Below, piece after piece: positions 51,620 to 59,319 of a DNA stretch of 64,000 nucleotides. The position numbers and the translations under genes are program-made. How positions within the stretch are numbered: the first letter of the stretch is position 1; the number at the start of each line of letters is the position of its first letter. Source of the stretch: Sphingomonas sp. 1F27F7B (lineage in GTDB: Bacteria; Pseudomonadota; Alphaproteobacteria; Sphingomonadales; Sphingomonadaceae); the NCBI RefSeq assembly GCF_005503355.1, contig NZ_SCMK01000003.1, positions 124,001 through 188,000 on the forward strand, in the 5' to 3' direction. Below the pieces are notes generated by a model. That model was given only the letters and a program-made list of their open reading frames with translations. It was not told where the DNA came from and did not search any database.

Positions 51620-51967
51620 CTATCTGCGTTGCCCGCTGCGCTTGGCGATCACATCGCTGCGCAGCGCTTCGCGGCGAGCGAACAGTTCGGCCTCTTCCGC
51701 AGGCGAGAGCCCACCGGCGGCGTAGCGCTCCTCCAGCGTATCGATCTGATAGGCCTCGCGCTTGAGCTGCCTGGCCTCGCGCGGGGTCAGCTGCCCGCTG
51801 TCGCGGCCGGCGCGGATATCGCTGCGGATCTTTGCAGTCTCGGCGGCGCTCTGGTCGTGGCGCATCGCACTGCCCGACGGACCCTGCATCGCCGGCCCGC
51901 CCCAGATCTGCGCCGAAGCCGGCATGGCAGCGAACAGCAAGGGCGCGAGGATCAGATGGCGGCGCAT
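51620..51967 (-). CDS. Secreted hypothetical protein (115 aa)
   Basis: A signal peptide (MRRHLILAPLLFAAMPASAQ) precedes a charged helical region rich in Arg, Glu and Ala: SDIRAGRDSGQLTPREARQLKR, then LSPAEEAELFARREALRSD. This looks like a small periplasmic coiled-coil protein of the kind often annotated without function in sphingomonads. GGGGGAAA precedes the start. A GTG directly before the ATG is an alternative start. It converges with the ClC gene (1-bp gap). Confidence 0.75.
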   Translation of the reverse strand: MRRHLILAPLLFAAMPASAQIWGGPAMQGPSGSAMRHDQSAAETAKIRSDIRAGRDSGQLTPREARQLKREAYQIDTLEERYAAGGLSPAEEAELFARREALRSDVIAKRSGQRR

Positions 51968-52061
51968 CACGGCTTTCCCCCAAAAGGTGCGGCGGTCAAA
52001 GGCTCGCCCATCCCGGTTGAACGCCGACTGAACACCTCCATCGCCACAAGGCGCAGCCCAG

Positions 52062-52101
52062 GAAAAAGGGGCGCCCGATCGCCCGGACGCCCCCCTTTTC
52101 C
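52062..52101 (-). terminator. Rho-independent terminator of sodB
   Basis: A GC stem (GGGGCG-CCG paired with CGG-CGCCCC) has AAAA/TTTT flanks. On the minus strand it is followed by five T. It lies 20 bp past the sodB stop. Confidence 0.85.
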
Positions 52102-52120
52102 AGATTCCGTTCGCGAAGGA

Positions 52121-52744
52121 TCAGCTGTCCTGGTCCGCGCGGCTCACGCCGGCGCCGTCGAGGTTCTGCGACACGAAGTCCCAGTTGATGATGTTCGCGG
52201 TGATCGTCTCGAGATATTTCGGACGCAGGTTGCGATAGTCGATGTAATAGGCGTGCTCCCACACGTCGATCGTGAGGAGCGGCTTCATGCCCTCATAGAC
52301 CACCGGCGTGTCGGCATCGTGCAGCGACGTGACCTTGAGCGCGTCGCCGTCGAGCACCAGCCAGCCCCAGCCGTTCGAGAAGTGGTTGATCGATTCCGCG
52401 ATCAGCTTCTTCACCAGCTCGTCGGTCGAGCCGTATTGCGAAGTGATCAGCTCGGCGAGCTTGCCGCTCGGCGCGGTCTTCTCGCCGGTCAGGCCCTGCC
52501 AGAAGAAGCTGTGGTTCCAGATCTGCGCCGAGTTGTTGAACAGGCCCTTGTCGCCGGTGGCCTGCGCATGGGCGATCACTTCGCTGAGCTTGCGGCCCTC
52601 CAGGCCCTTCTCCGCGATGAAGCCGTTGGTCTTGTCGACATAGGCCTTGTGATGCTTGCCGTGATGGAACTCGAGCGTCTCCGCCGACATGTGCGGCGCC
52701 AGCGCGTCCTTGTCGAACGGAAGCGGGGGAAGTTCGAAAGCCAT
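52121..52744 (-). CDS. sodB: Superoxide dismutase, Fe type
   Basis: The enzyme dismutates superoxide in the cytoplasm. The 207-residue protein has the metal-ligand His in EFHHGKHHKAYV, the second in NNSAQIWNHSFFW, and Asp and His in DVWEHAYYIDYRN. The Gln in NNSAQIWNH is the position used by iron-type enzymes (manganese forms have Gly there), so I call it Fe-SOD. A Fur-like palindrome lies 164 bp upstream and a strong terminator follows. The gene is transcribed alone. Confidence 0.95.
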   Translation of the reverse strand: MAFELPPLPFDKDALAPHMSAETLEFHHGKHHKAYVDKTNGFIAEKGLEGRKLSEVIAHAQATGDKGLFNNSAQIWNHSFFWQGLTGEKTAPSGKLAELITSQYGSTDELVKKLIAESINHFSNGWGWLVLDGDALKVTSLHDADTPVVYEGMKPLLTIDVWEHAYYIDYRNLRPKYLETITANIINWDFVSQNLDGAGVSRADQDS

Positions 52745-52907
52745 GCGGGTCTCTCCAGGTCACCAGGGGGTTCACCCGGCCAACGAACCGCCGGGCGATG
52801 CGGTCCCTCCCCTAGCGCGCAAAATTCGCCGCTGTCGCGGAAAAATCGTTGCGTCGCGCAAATGAAAATTCCGATCGCGGACGATTGGCGGAATTACTGT
52901 TGCAAAC

Positions 52908-52920
52908 GCTAATCATTAGC
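52908..52920. promoter_or_regulatory. Fur-like palindrome upstream of sodB
   Basis: GCTAATCATTAGC is a perfect 6-1-6 palindrome. It differs from the classical GATAAT-ATTATC Fur core by one symmetric base. Outer TGCAAA / TTTGCA elements flank it. It may link sodB to iron supply. Confidence 0.45.
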
Positions 52921-52946
52921 TTGATTTGCAGGGGCTTGTCTTACGC

Positions 52947-53029
52947 CGTCATCCCCGCGCAGGCGGGGATCCAGGGCAGCCGAGTGACCTCCTTTGTAAC
53001 TCTGGATCCCCGCCTGCGCGGGGATGACG
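52947..53029. repeat. Palindromic extragenic repeat, short form (copy 5)
   Basis: This is an 83-bp copy with both standard arms and a unique short spacer. It lies in the 317-bp gap between pspF and sodB, whose remainder holds the Fur-like site and the sodB leader. Confidence 0.9.
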
Positions 53030-53061
53030 AAGAGTAGAATGGAGATGACGACGGGCCGAGG

Positions 53062-54105
<1,044 letters not shown>

Positions 54106-54131
54106 GCCAAATCCTTGGTGTATTTTCCCAA

Positions 54132-54194
54132 CACTTGGCAAGTGCAATCCCGCACCTGAATGCCGAATGAATGGCAAAAACGGCAGATTTCTGC
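54132..54194. promoter_or_regulatory. Cluster of inverted repeats, candidate PspF upstream activating sites
   Basis: Three palindromes lie between pspF and the sigma-54 promoter. They are CACTTGGCAAGTG (54132-54144), TGCC-N8-GGCA (54161-54176) and GCAGATTTCTGC (54183-54194). Their position 15-90 bp upstream of the promoter fits PspF enhancer binding. The first may also overlap the pspF promoter. Confidence 0.55.
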
Positions 54195-54207
54195 GGTTTT
54201 CATAAAT

Positions 54208-54223
54208 TGGCACGCCCCCTGCA
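54208..54223 (+). promoter_or_regulatory. Sigma-54 promoter of the psp operon
   Basis: TGGCACGCCCCCTGCA matches the -24 GG / -12 GC consensus (TGGCAC-N5-TTGCA) with one mismatch and correct spacing. The start of transcription would fall near 54235, about 50 bases before the first small gene. Confidence 0.85.
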
Positions 54224-54283
54224 GTGCTTAGAGCAAGCCCGCTGACGGGCCCGGATAAACACCAAGGTTCAGGGAACAGGAAC

Positions 54284-54391
54284 ATGAACGCCAACGCCGT
54301 CTACTACCGCAACGCCCTCTTCTCGGTGGCTCTTTCGGTAGCCGCCAGCCTGGTCATCATGGCCGGCACGGTCGGACCGGTGATGGCCTGA
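54284..54391 (+). CDS. Small hydrophobic psp-leader protein (35 aa)
   Basis: ATG to TGA encodes 35 residues beginning MNANAVYYRNALFSVAL and ending GPVMA, with one membrane helix (about residues 12-29). GGAACAGGAA precedes the start. It is the first gene after the sigma-54 promoter, ahead of pspA. The C-terminal AGTVGPVMA would also fit a cleavable signal-peptide end, leaving nothing behind, so it is either a membrane peptide or a leader. I recognise no family. Confidence 0.65.
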   Translation: MNANAVYYRNALFSVALSVAASLVIMAGTVGPVMA

Positions 54392-54408
54392 ACGAAAACA
54401 GGGTCCCC

Positions 54409-54475
54409 CCGCTCGCTACCCCTCGCGAGCGGAAACCCACCGGGAGGGGCCACCCCCTAGGCTCCTCCCGGCGGG
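54409..54475 (+). other. Two tandem stem-loops between the small leader gene and pspA
   Basis: CCGCTCGC (54409) pairs with GCGAGCGG (54425-54432). CCC-CCGGGAGG (54436) pairs with CCTCCCGG-GGG (ending at 54475). No T-run follows, so these are more likely transcript stabilisers or attenuators than terminators. Confidence 0.6.
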
Positions 54476-54502
54476 AAACAGAAACGAAGGAGTAACTACG
54501 AA

Positions 54503-55171
54503 ATGGGTATCTTCTCGCGAACCCGGGACATCATCGCCGCGAACGTCACCGATCTGCTCGACAAGGCGGAGGACCCGGCGAAGATGGTCCGCATGATCAT
54601 CCTCGAAATGGAGGAAACCCTGGTCGAGGTCCGCGCTTCCGCGGCCCGCACCATCGCGGACCAGAAGGAGATGCGCCGCCACATCGCCAAGCTCGAGAAG
54701 CTCCAGGAGAGCTGGACCGAGAAGGCGGAGCTGGCGCTCTCGAAGGGCCGCGAGGATCTGGCCAAGGCCGCGCTGGTCGAGAAGCAGAAGGCCGTCGACA
54801 TGTGCGAGCAGCTTTCGGAAGAGATTTCGGTGCTCGACGAGGCGCTGCGCGCTTCGGAGGAGGACATCAACAAGCTCCAGACCAAGCTGCGCGAGGCCCG
54901 TGCCCGCCAGAACTCGATCGTCACTCGCATGGAGAGCGCCAACAACCGGGTGCGCCTGCGCGAGATGACCAATGGCAGCCGCATGCAGGACGCCTTCTCG
55001 CGCTTCGACGTGCTGGAACGCCGGGTCGACCTGGCCGAGGGCCGCGCCGATGCCGCCGGCCTGGGCGCCGCGCCCAAGACGCTCGACGAGGAAATCGCCG
55101 AACTCCGCTCGTCGGAGAAGGTGGATGCCGAACTCGAAGCCCTGAAGAAGCGCCTCGGCAAGGGAGAGTAA
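54503..55171 (+). CDS. pspA: Phage shock protein A
   Basis: PspA is the membrane-binding ESCRT-III-like coiled-coil protein that oligomerises on damaged inner membrane and inhibits PspF. The 222-residue protein starts MGIFSRTRDIIAANVTDLLD with the amphipathic helix. It continues through long Ala/Glu/Lys coiled coils to EEIAELRSSEKVDAELEALKKRLGKG, the family C-terminus. AAGGAG lies upstream. The next gene, pspB, starts three bases after the stop. Confidence 0.96.
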   Translation: MGIFSRTRDIIAANVTDLLDKAEDPAKMVRMIILEMEETLVEVRASAARTIADQKEMRRHIAKLEKLQESWTEKAELALSKGREDLAKAALVEKQKAVDMCEQLSEEISVLDEALRASEEDINKLQTKLREARARQNSIVTRMESANNRVRLREMTNGSRMQDAFSRFDVLERRVDLAEGRADAAGLGAAPKTLDEEIAELRSSEKVDAELEALKKRLGKGE

Positions 55172-55174
55172 GCG

Positions 55175-55447
55175 ATGGAAGACGTCTTCCTTCCCATCGT
55201 CATCGTCGGGATGCTCTTCATCGGGCTCCCCTGGGTGATCATGCACTACATCACCAAGTGGAAGCAGTCGGGCACGATCACCAACGAGGACGAGAAGCTG
55301 CTCGACGAGCTGCACTACACCGCTCGCCAGCTCGAGGAGCGCCTGCTCACGATCGAGCGGATCATTGCCGCCGACAACCCCGATTTCCGCCCTGTCCGCG
55401 ACGTTCGCCCCGAACAGAGCCCCTACGACATTTCCAGGAGGAACTGA
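55175..55447 (+). CDS. pspB: Phage shock protein B
   Basis: PspB is a small inner-membrane protein that with PspC senses stress and sequesters PspA. The 90-residue sequence has an N-terminal helix (VFLPIVIVGMLFIGLPWVIM) and the cytoplasmic coiled coil RQLEERLLTIERIIAADNPDFRP that defines PspB. The tail PYDISRRN is short. The coiled-coil part shares its ERI motif with the five small proteins downstream, which suggests descent by duplication. Confidence 0.94.
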   Translation: MEDVFLPIVIVGMLFIGLPWVIMHYITKWKQSGTITNEDEKLLDELHYTARQLEERLLTIERIIAADNPDFRPVRDVRPEQSPYDISRRN

Positions 55448-55449
55448 TC

Positions 55450-55824
55450 ATGTCGAGCCGCACCAAATTCTACCTCGACAAGGCCAACGGCAAGTGGCTG
55501 GGCGTGTGTTCGGGCCTGGCGGATTATACCGGGATCGACGTGATCTGGCTCCGCCTCGGCATGGTGCTGGTCACCTTCAGCACCTTCCCGATGGGTCTGG
55601 TCGCCTATCTGCTGATCGCCTGGCTGGCCCCGGCCAAGCCCTATGGGCTCTACGAGGGTCCTGAGGAAGCCAAGTTCTGGCAGGGTGTCCGCTCGAACCC
55701 GACGCGCACGACCACCGAGGTCCGCTCGAAGTTCCGCGACATCGACCGCCGCCTGGCCGATATCGAGATGTACTATACGAGCCGCAACACCCGGCTCGCC
55801 GACGAGATCGACAGCCTGCGCTGA
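55450..55824 (+). CDS. pspC: Phage shock protein C with added coiled-coil tail
   Basis: The first 65 residues form the PspC domain (LDKANGKWLGVCSGLADYTGID, then LVTFSTFPMGLVAYLLIAW). The remaining 55 residues form a helical tail ending RNTRLADEIDSLR. This tail shares with the following small proteins the pattern R-[LI]-x-x-[IV]-E ... [DR]-E-I-[DE]-x-L-R over the same 28-residue length. The gene starts two bases after pspB. The membrane-spanning part should partner PspB. Confidence 0.94.
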   Translation: MSSRTKFYLDKANGKWLGVCSGLADYTGIDVIWLRLGMVLVTFSTFPMGLVAYLLIAWLAPAKPYGLYEGPEEAKFWQGVRSNPTRTTTEVRSKFRDIDRRLADIEMYYTSRNTRLADEIDSLR

Positions 55825-55857
55825 GCCCATCGCCAGGCCGTCAACAGGGAGGATGAA

Positions 55858-56166
55858 ATGAGGGAGTTGAGTTGGCTGGTACCGGTACTGATCGTCGCTG
55901 CGGTGATGGCGTCCCGGGCCTTCCAGACCTGGGTCCGCGCCAAGCACGGCTACCCGATCGAGGATGAGGATGGTCGCCGCGGCCGCCGCAGCTTCCGGGG
56001 CCAGAAGGGAGACCTGGAGGCAGACCGCAAGATCGCGCTGCTCGCCTCGGAGAATGAGCGCCTGACCGGACAGATCAGCCGGCTGGAGGAGCGGATCGCG
56101 GTTCTGGAACGGATCGCCACCGATCCCGCCGAGCGGGTGGCCCGCGAAATAGACAATCTGCGCTGA
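55858..56166 (+). CDS. PspB-like small membrane coiled-coil protein, member 1 (102 aa)
   Basis: An N-terminal helix (WLVPVLIVAAVMASRAF) is followed by a juxtamembrane WVRAKHGYP motif, a basic patch (GRRGRRSFRG) and a coiled coil. The coiled coil ends LERIATD...AREIDNLR. The KHGYP motif recurs in member 2. No known domain name fits, but position, topology and C-terminal pattern place it with PspB. AGGGAGGA precedes the ATG. Function is inferred only: an adaptor or sensor in the envelope-stress response. Confidence 0.88.
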   Translation: MRELSWLVPVLIVAAVMASRAFQTWVRAKHGYPIEDEDGRRGRRSFRGQKGDLEADRKIALLASENERLTGQISRLEERIAVLERIATDPAERVAREIDNLR

Positions 56167-56191
56167 ACGAAGGCCGAAGGAGAGAATGGAG

Positions 56192-56512
56192 ATGGAAAAG
56201 GTTCAACTCTTCACCGCCTTCGCCCCGGTGGTCACCATCGTCGGCATCGCGGCGATCCTCGGCTGGGTGTTCAACACCTGGATGCGAATGCGGCATGGCT
56301 ACCCCCTCGACGGCAGCTGGGGCCAGGCGATCTACCCGCAGAAGAACGACGAGGCGATGGAGCGGATCAAGCTCCTGAGCCAGGAAAATGCCCAGCTTCG
56401 CGCCGAACTGGGCGCGGTCAAGGACCGGCTCGCCAATGTCGAGCGGATCGTGACCGACGGTGCGCACATGCTCGACCGCGAGATCGAGCAGCTGCGCGGC
56501 CAGCGCAACTGA
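56192..56512 (+). CDS. PspB-like small membrane coiled-coil protein, member 2 (106 aa)
   Basis: A membrane helix (FAPVVTIVGIAAILGWVF) precedes WMRMRHGYPL, the same juxtamembrane motif as member 1. A coiled coil with ERIVTD...DREIEQLRGQ follows. AAGGAG is well spaced (nine bases) for the ATG at 56192. The ATG six bases earlier is also possible and would add two residues. It is in the psp operon, 25 bp after member 1. Its function is unknown. Confidence 0.88.
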   Translation: MEKVQLFTAFAPVVTIVGIAAILGWVFNTWMRMRHGYPLDGSWGQAIYPQKNDEAMERIKLLSQENAQLRAELGAVKDRLANVERIVTDGAHMLDREIEQLRGQRN

Positions 56513-56522
56513 GGAGGTATCG

Positions 56523-56798
56523 ATGATGGAGATCAGCCCCCTGCTCATCCCGATCCTGGGCATCACCTGTGGATTGGTCGCGATATTGGGTGGCGTGTTC
56601 ATCAAGCCCTGGATCGCGCTGCAGCAGCGCAAGCTGGAGCTCGAGGCGCAGATGGTCGCTGAAAAGGCCGCCCAATATGCGGCCCAGACCGAACGGCTCG
56701 AACAGCGGGTCCGGGTGCTGGAGCGGATCGTGACCGACAAGGGCATCGACCTCTCCGACGAGATCGAGAAGCTGCGGGATGCTCCGCCGCTGAACTGA
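56523..56798 (+). CDS. PspB-like small membrane coiled-coil protein, member 3 (91 aa)
   Basis: A membrane helix (LLIPILGITCGLVAILGGVF) is followed by a different juxtamembrane pattern, KPWIALQQRKLELEAQ, which recurs loosely in the last member (WLALKHQELDAH). The coiled coil ends LERIVTDKGIDLSDEIEKLR. GGAGG precedes the start. An adjacent ATG at 56526 is possible. A single Cys lies in the membrane helix. It is 10 bp after member 2. Confidence 0.88.
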   Translation: MMEISPLLIPILGITCGLVAILGGVFIKPWIALQQRKLELEAQMVAEKAAQYAAQTERLEQRVRVLERIVTDKGIDLSDEIEKLRDAPPLN

Positions 56799-56848
56799 AG
56801 CGTTCCCACGCGGCGCACCGTGCGCCGCCAGTAAGAGGAAAGTCCGAC

Positions 56849-56974
56849 ATGATTGCCATCATAATTTTCGCAGTGCTGGCGGCACTGTGCGGGGGAGCTA
56901 TTGTCCTCGCCGAAAAGCGGGACCGCCCCGTCCGCCGCGCCGAGCGGCTCGCCCGGGCCGCCCAGCAGAACTGA
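56849..56974 (+). CDS. Small single-helix membrane peptide (41 aa) in the psp operon
   Basis: The product is mostly one hydrophobic helix (MIAIIIFAVLAALCGGAIVL) and a basic, arginine-rich tail (KRDRPVRRAERLARAAQQN). It lacks the shared coiled-coil ending. AGAGGAAAG precedes the ATG. Its place between two PspB-like genes, on the same strand and with matching codon use, supports it as real despite its size. Confidence 0.7.
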   Translation: MIAIIIFAVLAALCGGAIVLAEKRDRPVRRAERLARAAQQN

Positions 56975-57005
56975 TCCGCCGAAGCGCGTTTGAAGGAGTA
57001 GTGGA

Positions 57006-57281
57006 ATGAACCCGTTCGAGATGGTTTTCGCGATTATCGTGATCGTCACGATCGGCAGCGTGCTCAAGGCGCGCTACGGCATCCACAAGGACAAGGACGG
57101 CAACGAGGTCCATCGCGGCAGCGCCGCCGCGGAAGCCGCCTCCGCCGCCGACAATGCCCGGCTCCGCGACGAGATCCGCGCGCTCAAGGAGCGTGTCCAG
57201 GTCCTCGAGCGCGTGATCACCGACACCGAAGGCAGCCTTCGTCTCGACCGCGAGATCGAATCGCTGCGCGACAAGAACTGA
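57006..57281 (+). CDS. PspB-like small membrane coiled-coil protein, member 4 (91 aa)
   Basis: A membrane helix (MVFAIIVIVTIGSVL) is followed by KARYGIHKDKDGNE, related to the HGYP segment of members 1 and 2. An Ala-rich linker leads to a coiled coil with LERVITD...LDREIESLRDKN. It has a two-residue insertion in the conserved ending compared with the other members. GAAGGAG precedes the ATG. It is probably co-transcribed with the rest. Confidence 0.88.
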   Translation: MNPFEMVFAIIVIVTIGSVLKARYGIHKDKDGNEVHRGSAAAEAASAADNARLRDEIRALKERVQVLERVITDTEGSLRLDREIESLRDKN

Positions 57282-57307
57282 ATGCGTCAGACCAAGGGAG
57301 GCATGAC

Positions 57308-57553
57308 GTGACCCAGGATCCGACTCTCTACCTCACTCTCGCCCTATCCGGCCTAGCCGGGCTGGGCATGGTCGTCGCCGCCGGGCTTTCGGGCTGGCGC
57401 GGCTGGCTGGCCCTGAAGCACCAGGAGCTGGATGCGCACCACGCGCCGCAAGCGGCGCCGGCGATGCCCACCGCGGCCTCGCGGATCGAGATCGCCGATC
57501 TCAAGGAGCGCATCCGCAAGCTCGAAGCGATCGCGGCCGGGGTGGACCTCTGA
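57308..57553 (+). CDS. PspB-like small membrane coiled-coil protein, member 5 (81 aa, degenerate ending)
   Basis: A membrane helix (LTLALSGLAGLGMVVAAGLSG) is followed by WRGWLALKHQELDAHH, similar to member 3, then a short coil ending LKERIRKLEAIAAGVDL. The E-I-x-x-L-R end is missing, so this is the most diverged member. The start is a GTG at 57308 after GGAGG. The stop codon lies within a perfect palindrome. Confidence 0.8.
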   Translation: MTQDPTLYLTLALSGLAGLGMVVAAGLSGWRGWLALKHQELDAHHAPQAAPAMPTAASRIEIADLKERIRKLEAIAAGVDL

Positions 57554-57562
57554 GGTCCACCC
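57540..57562 (+). terminator. Palindrome over the last psp-locus stop codon
   Basis: The 11-base arms GGGTGGACCTC and GAGGTCCACCC flank a single T and span the TGA of member 5. No T-run follows, so it may slow ribosomes or end transcription only in part, before sufE. Confidence 0.45.
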
Positions 57563-57578
57563 GGCTAGCGGGCGGGGC

Positions 57579-57986
57579 ATGACCAGCCTCGCCGACCTGC
57601 AGGACGAATATGCGTTCCTCGAACCCGATGACCGCTATCGCCTGCTGATCGATCTGGGCCGCGGGCTGGAGGAAATGCCCGATGCGCTCAAGACCGACGC
57701 CACGCTGGTCCGCGGCTGTTCCGCCGCGGTGTGGGTCTACCCCACCAGGCGCGACGACGGCCGGCTCCACTTCCTCGCCGATTCGAACGCGGCGATCACC
57801 AAGGGCATCATCGCGCTGGTGCTGCTCACGGTGCAGGACAAGGCTCCGGCCGAGATATTGGCGACGGATATCGAAGCCGCGCTGGCGCCCTTCGATCTCA
57901 GGAACCAGCTCAGCTCGAACCGGACCCAGGGCATCCCGAACATGATCGCCTTGGTACGCGAGACGGCGCGGCGCTATGCGGGCTGA
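57579..57986 (+). CDS. sufE: SufE-family sulfur acceptor protein
   Basis: SufE accepts persulfide sulfur from SufS for iron-sulfur cluster assembly. The 135-residue protein starts LADLQDEYAFLEPDDRYRLLIDLGRGLEEMP. The active Cys47 lies in LVRGCSAAVWV, and the C-terminus (DLRNQLSSNRTQGIPNMIALVRE) is standard. No other suf genes lie within the window. The ATG at 57579 follows GGCGGGG. The earlier in-frame start lies in the preceding gene. It may be read through from the psp operon or have its own promoter. Confidence 0.93.
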   Translation: MTSLADLQDEYAFLEPDDRYRLLIDLGRGLEEMPDALKTDATLVRGCSAAVWVYPTRRDDGRLHFLADSNAAITKGIIALVLLTVQDKAPAEILATDIEAALAPFDLRNQLSSNRTQGIPNMIALVRETARRYAG

Positions 57987-58010
57987 ATTCTCGCGGATGT
58001 CGAGTGACTG

Positions 58011-58334
58011 CTAGGACAGGTTGCGCCCCAGCCCCAGTTCCTCCGCCACCACGTCCAGCTCCGTCCCCTTCGGCACGATCAGCCATTCCCTAGGGCCGCC
58101 GGCATCGACCACCGTCACGGCGCCGCGCGGGCAGGCGCCCATGCACTTCGCCTCGACGATCCCCAACTCGGCCTGGCGCCCCTTCTTCAATCCGAGATGC
58201 TTGCGCAGCGCCTTGGCGAGCGGGGTACGTCCCTTGGATCCGAAGCCGCCCTTCAGCTTCTTCGAGCATTTCGCGCAGACGAGGACGGTCCGATCCCAGT
58301 TGGAGGGAACGCGAAGCTTCAATCGCCCTTCCAT
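58011..58334 (-). CDS. Thioredoxin-fold 2Fe-2S ferredoxin
   Basis: The 107-residue protein has four cluster cysteines in VLVCAKCSKK (C20, C23) and VEAKCMGACPRGAVTV (C64, C68). This is the pattern of Shethna-type, thioredoxin-like [2Fe-2S] ferredoxins. A Lys-rich linker separates them. It overlaps the upstream J-domain gene by 16 bp, so the two are co-transcribed. Its electron partner is not known. Confidence 0.9.
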   Translation of the reverse strand: MEGRLKLRVPSNWDRTVLVCAKCSKKLKGGFGSKGRTPLAKALRKHLGLKKGRQAELGIVEAKCMGACPRGAVTVVDAGGPREWLIVPKGTELDVVAEELGLGRNLS

Positions 58335-58855
58335 GTCCGCCGTTCCTCGGCGGCCTTGAGCACGTCATAGGCCGCCTGGATCGCCTGGAAGCGCTGGGCG
58401 GCTTCGGCATCGCCCGGCTTCACATCAGGATGATTCACCTTGGCGAGCCGCCGCCACGCCCCGCGTACCGCTTCGAAATCCGCATCGACTTCGAGCTCGA
58501 GCACTTCGAGCGCGCGCATTTCATCACGCGAGCGGCTGCCGTCGCCCGGCCCGGCCCAGCCATTATACTTGGCCTCGGCAAAGCCCGACGCGTCGCGCCG
58601 CTCGTCCGCCTCGCGCTTGGCCGCTTCCTCCGCGGTCAGCCCGGCGAAATAGTCCCAGTTGCGATTATATTCGGCGGCATGCGTCTCGCAGAAATACCAG
58701 CGCTCGCGGCTGTTGGGCGATTTGGGCGCGGGCCGGTCGCCCGGCTGCTCGCAGCCATGGCGATCGCACAGGCGCACCTTCACGGTCTCGCGCTCGGCGC
58801 CATATGCGCGCCAGCGCGGGAATCCCCAGTCGGTCGATCGCGTCTGCCTTGCCAT
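58319..58855 (-). CDS. J-domain protein with N-terminal zinc-ribbon-like segment
   Basis: The 178-residue protein ends in a J domain with the essential HPD (142-144, in KVNHPDVKPGD) and QAAYDVLKAAEERR. It is therefore a DnaK co-chaperone. The first half holds Cys30, Cys35, Cys56 and His59 (RLCDRHGCEQ, YFCETH), a possible zinc site. Sphingomonads and rhizobia have such class-III J proteins with unknown clients. It is adjacent to rnpB, on the same strand. Confidence 0.9.
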   Translation of the reverse strand: MARQTRSTDWGFPRWRAYGAERETVKVRLCDRHGCEQPGDRPAPKSPNSRERWYFCETHAAEYNRNWDYFAGLTAEEAAKREADERRDASGFAEAKYNGWAGPGDGSRSRDEMRALEVLELEVDADFEAVRGAWRRLAKVNHPDVKPGDAEAAQRFQAIQAAYDVLKAAEERRTWKGD

Positions 58856-58916
58856 GCCGCCCAGATAGCCCCTCGTTCGGGCGGCGCAAGCGCGACTCCG
58901 CTTCGCCGGGTGAAAT

Positions 58917-59280
58917 GCCAGAGGGTCTATAAGCCGGGTTCTGTCCTCGCCTGACGGCGATGTGCGACCATTCCTCTAGGCGACGGATCGCTCCGCCGCT
59001 CCAGCAACCAACCCGGGCGACGGGCCGGAACCAGGCCCATGCGCCGCCCCTATTCGGTCTTGCTCCCGGTGGGGTTTGCCATGCCGCTTCCGTTGCCGGT
59101 CGCGCGGTGCGCTCTTGCCGCACCCTTTCACCCTTGCCGCTCCCGAGGGAGGTAGGCGGTCTGCTCTCTGTGGCACTTTCCCTGGGGTCGCCCCCGCCGG
59201 GCATTACCCGGCACCGTGTTTCCGTGGAGCCCGGACTTTCCTCGCGTGCTTGCGCACCCGCGGCCGCCCAACCCTCTGGC
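58917..59280 (-). ncRNA. rnpB: RNase P RNA (class A)
   Basis: This is the catalytic RNA that trims 5' leaders of tRNA precursors. Read on the minus strand, the conserved GAGGAAAGTCCGGGCTCC lies near the 5' end and ACAGAACCCGGCTTAT near the 3' end. The terminal helix P1 pairs GCCAGAGGGT at the 5' end with ACCCTCTGGC at the 3' end, which sets the approximate ends. I cannot place the exact mature termini. Predicted length is about 364 bases. Confidence 0.95.
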
Positions 59281-59319
59281 GCAGACCGCTCTAGCGCCCC
59301 CGCGCGCGACTGCAAGGGC

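Noticed and set aside
1683-53029. Repeats as a possible CRISPR array
   Set aside because: Copies are thousands of bases apart, palindromic over their whole length, and no cas gene is present.
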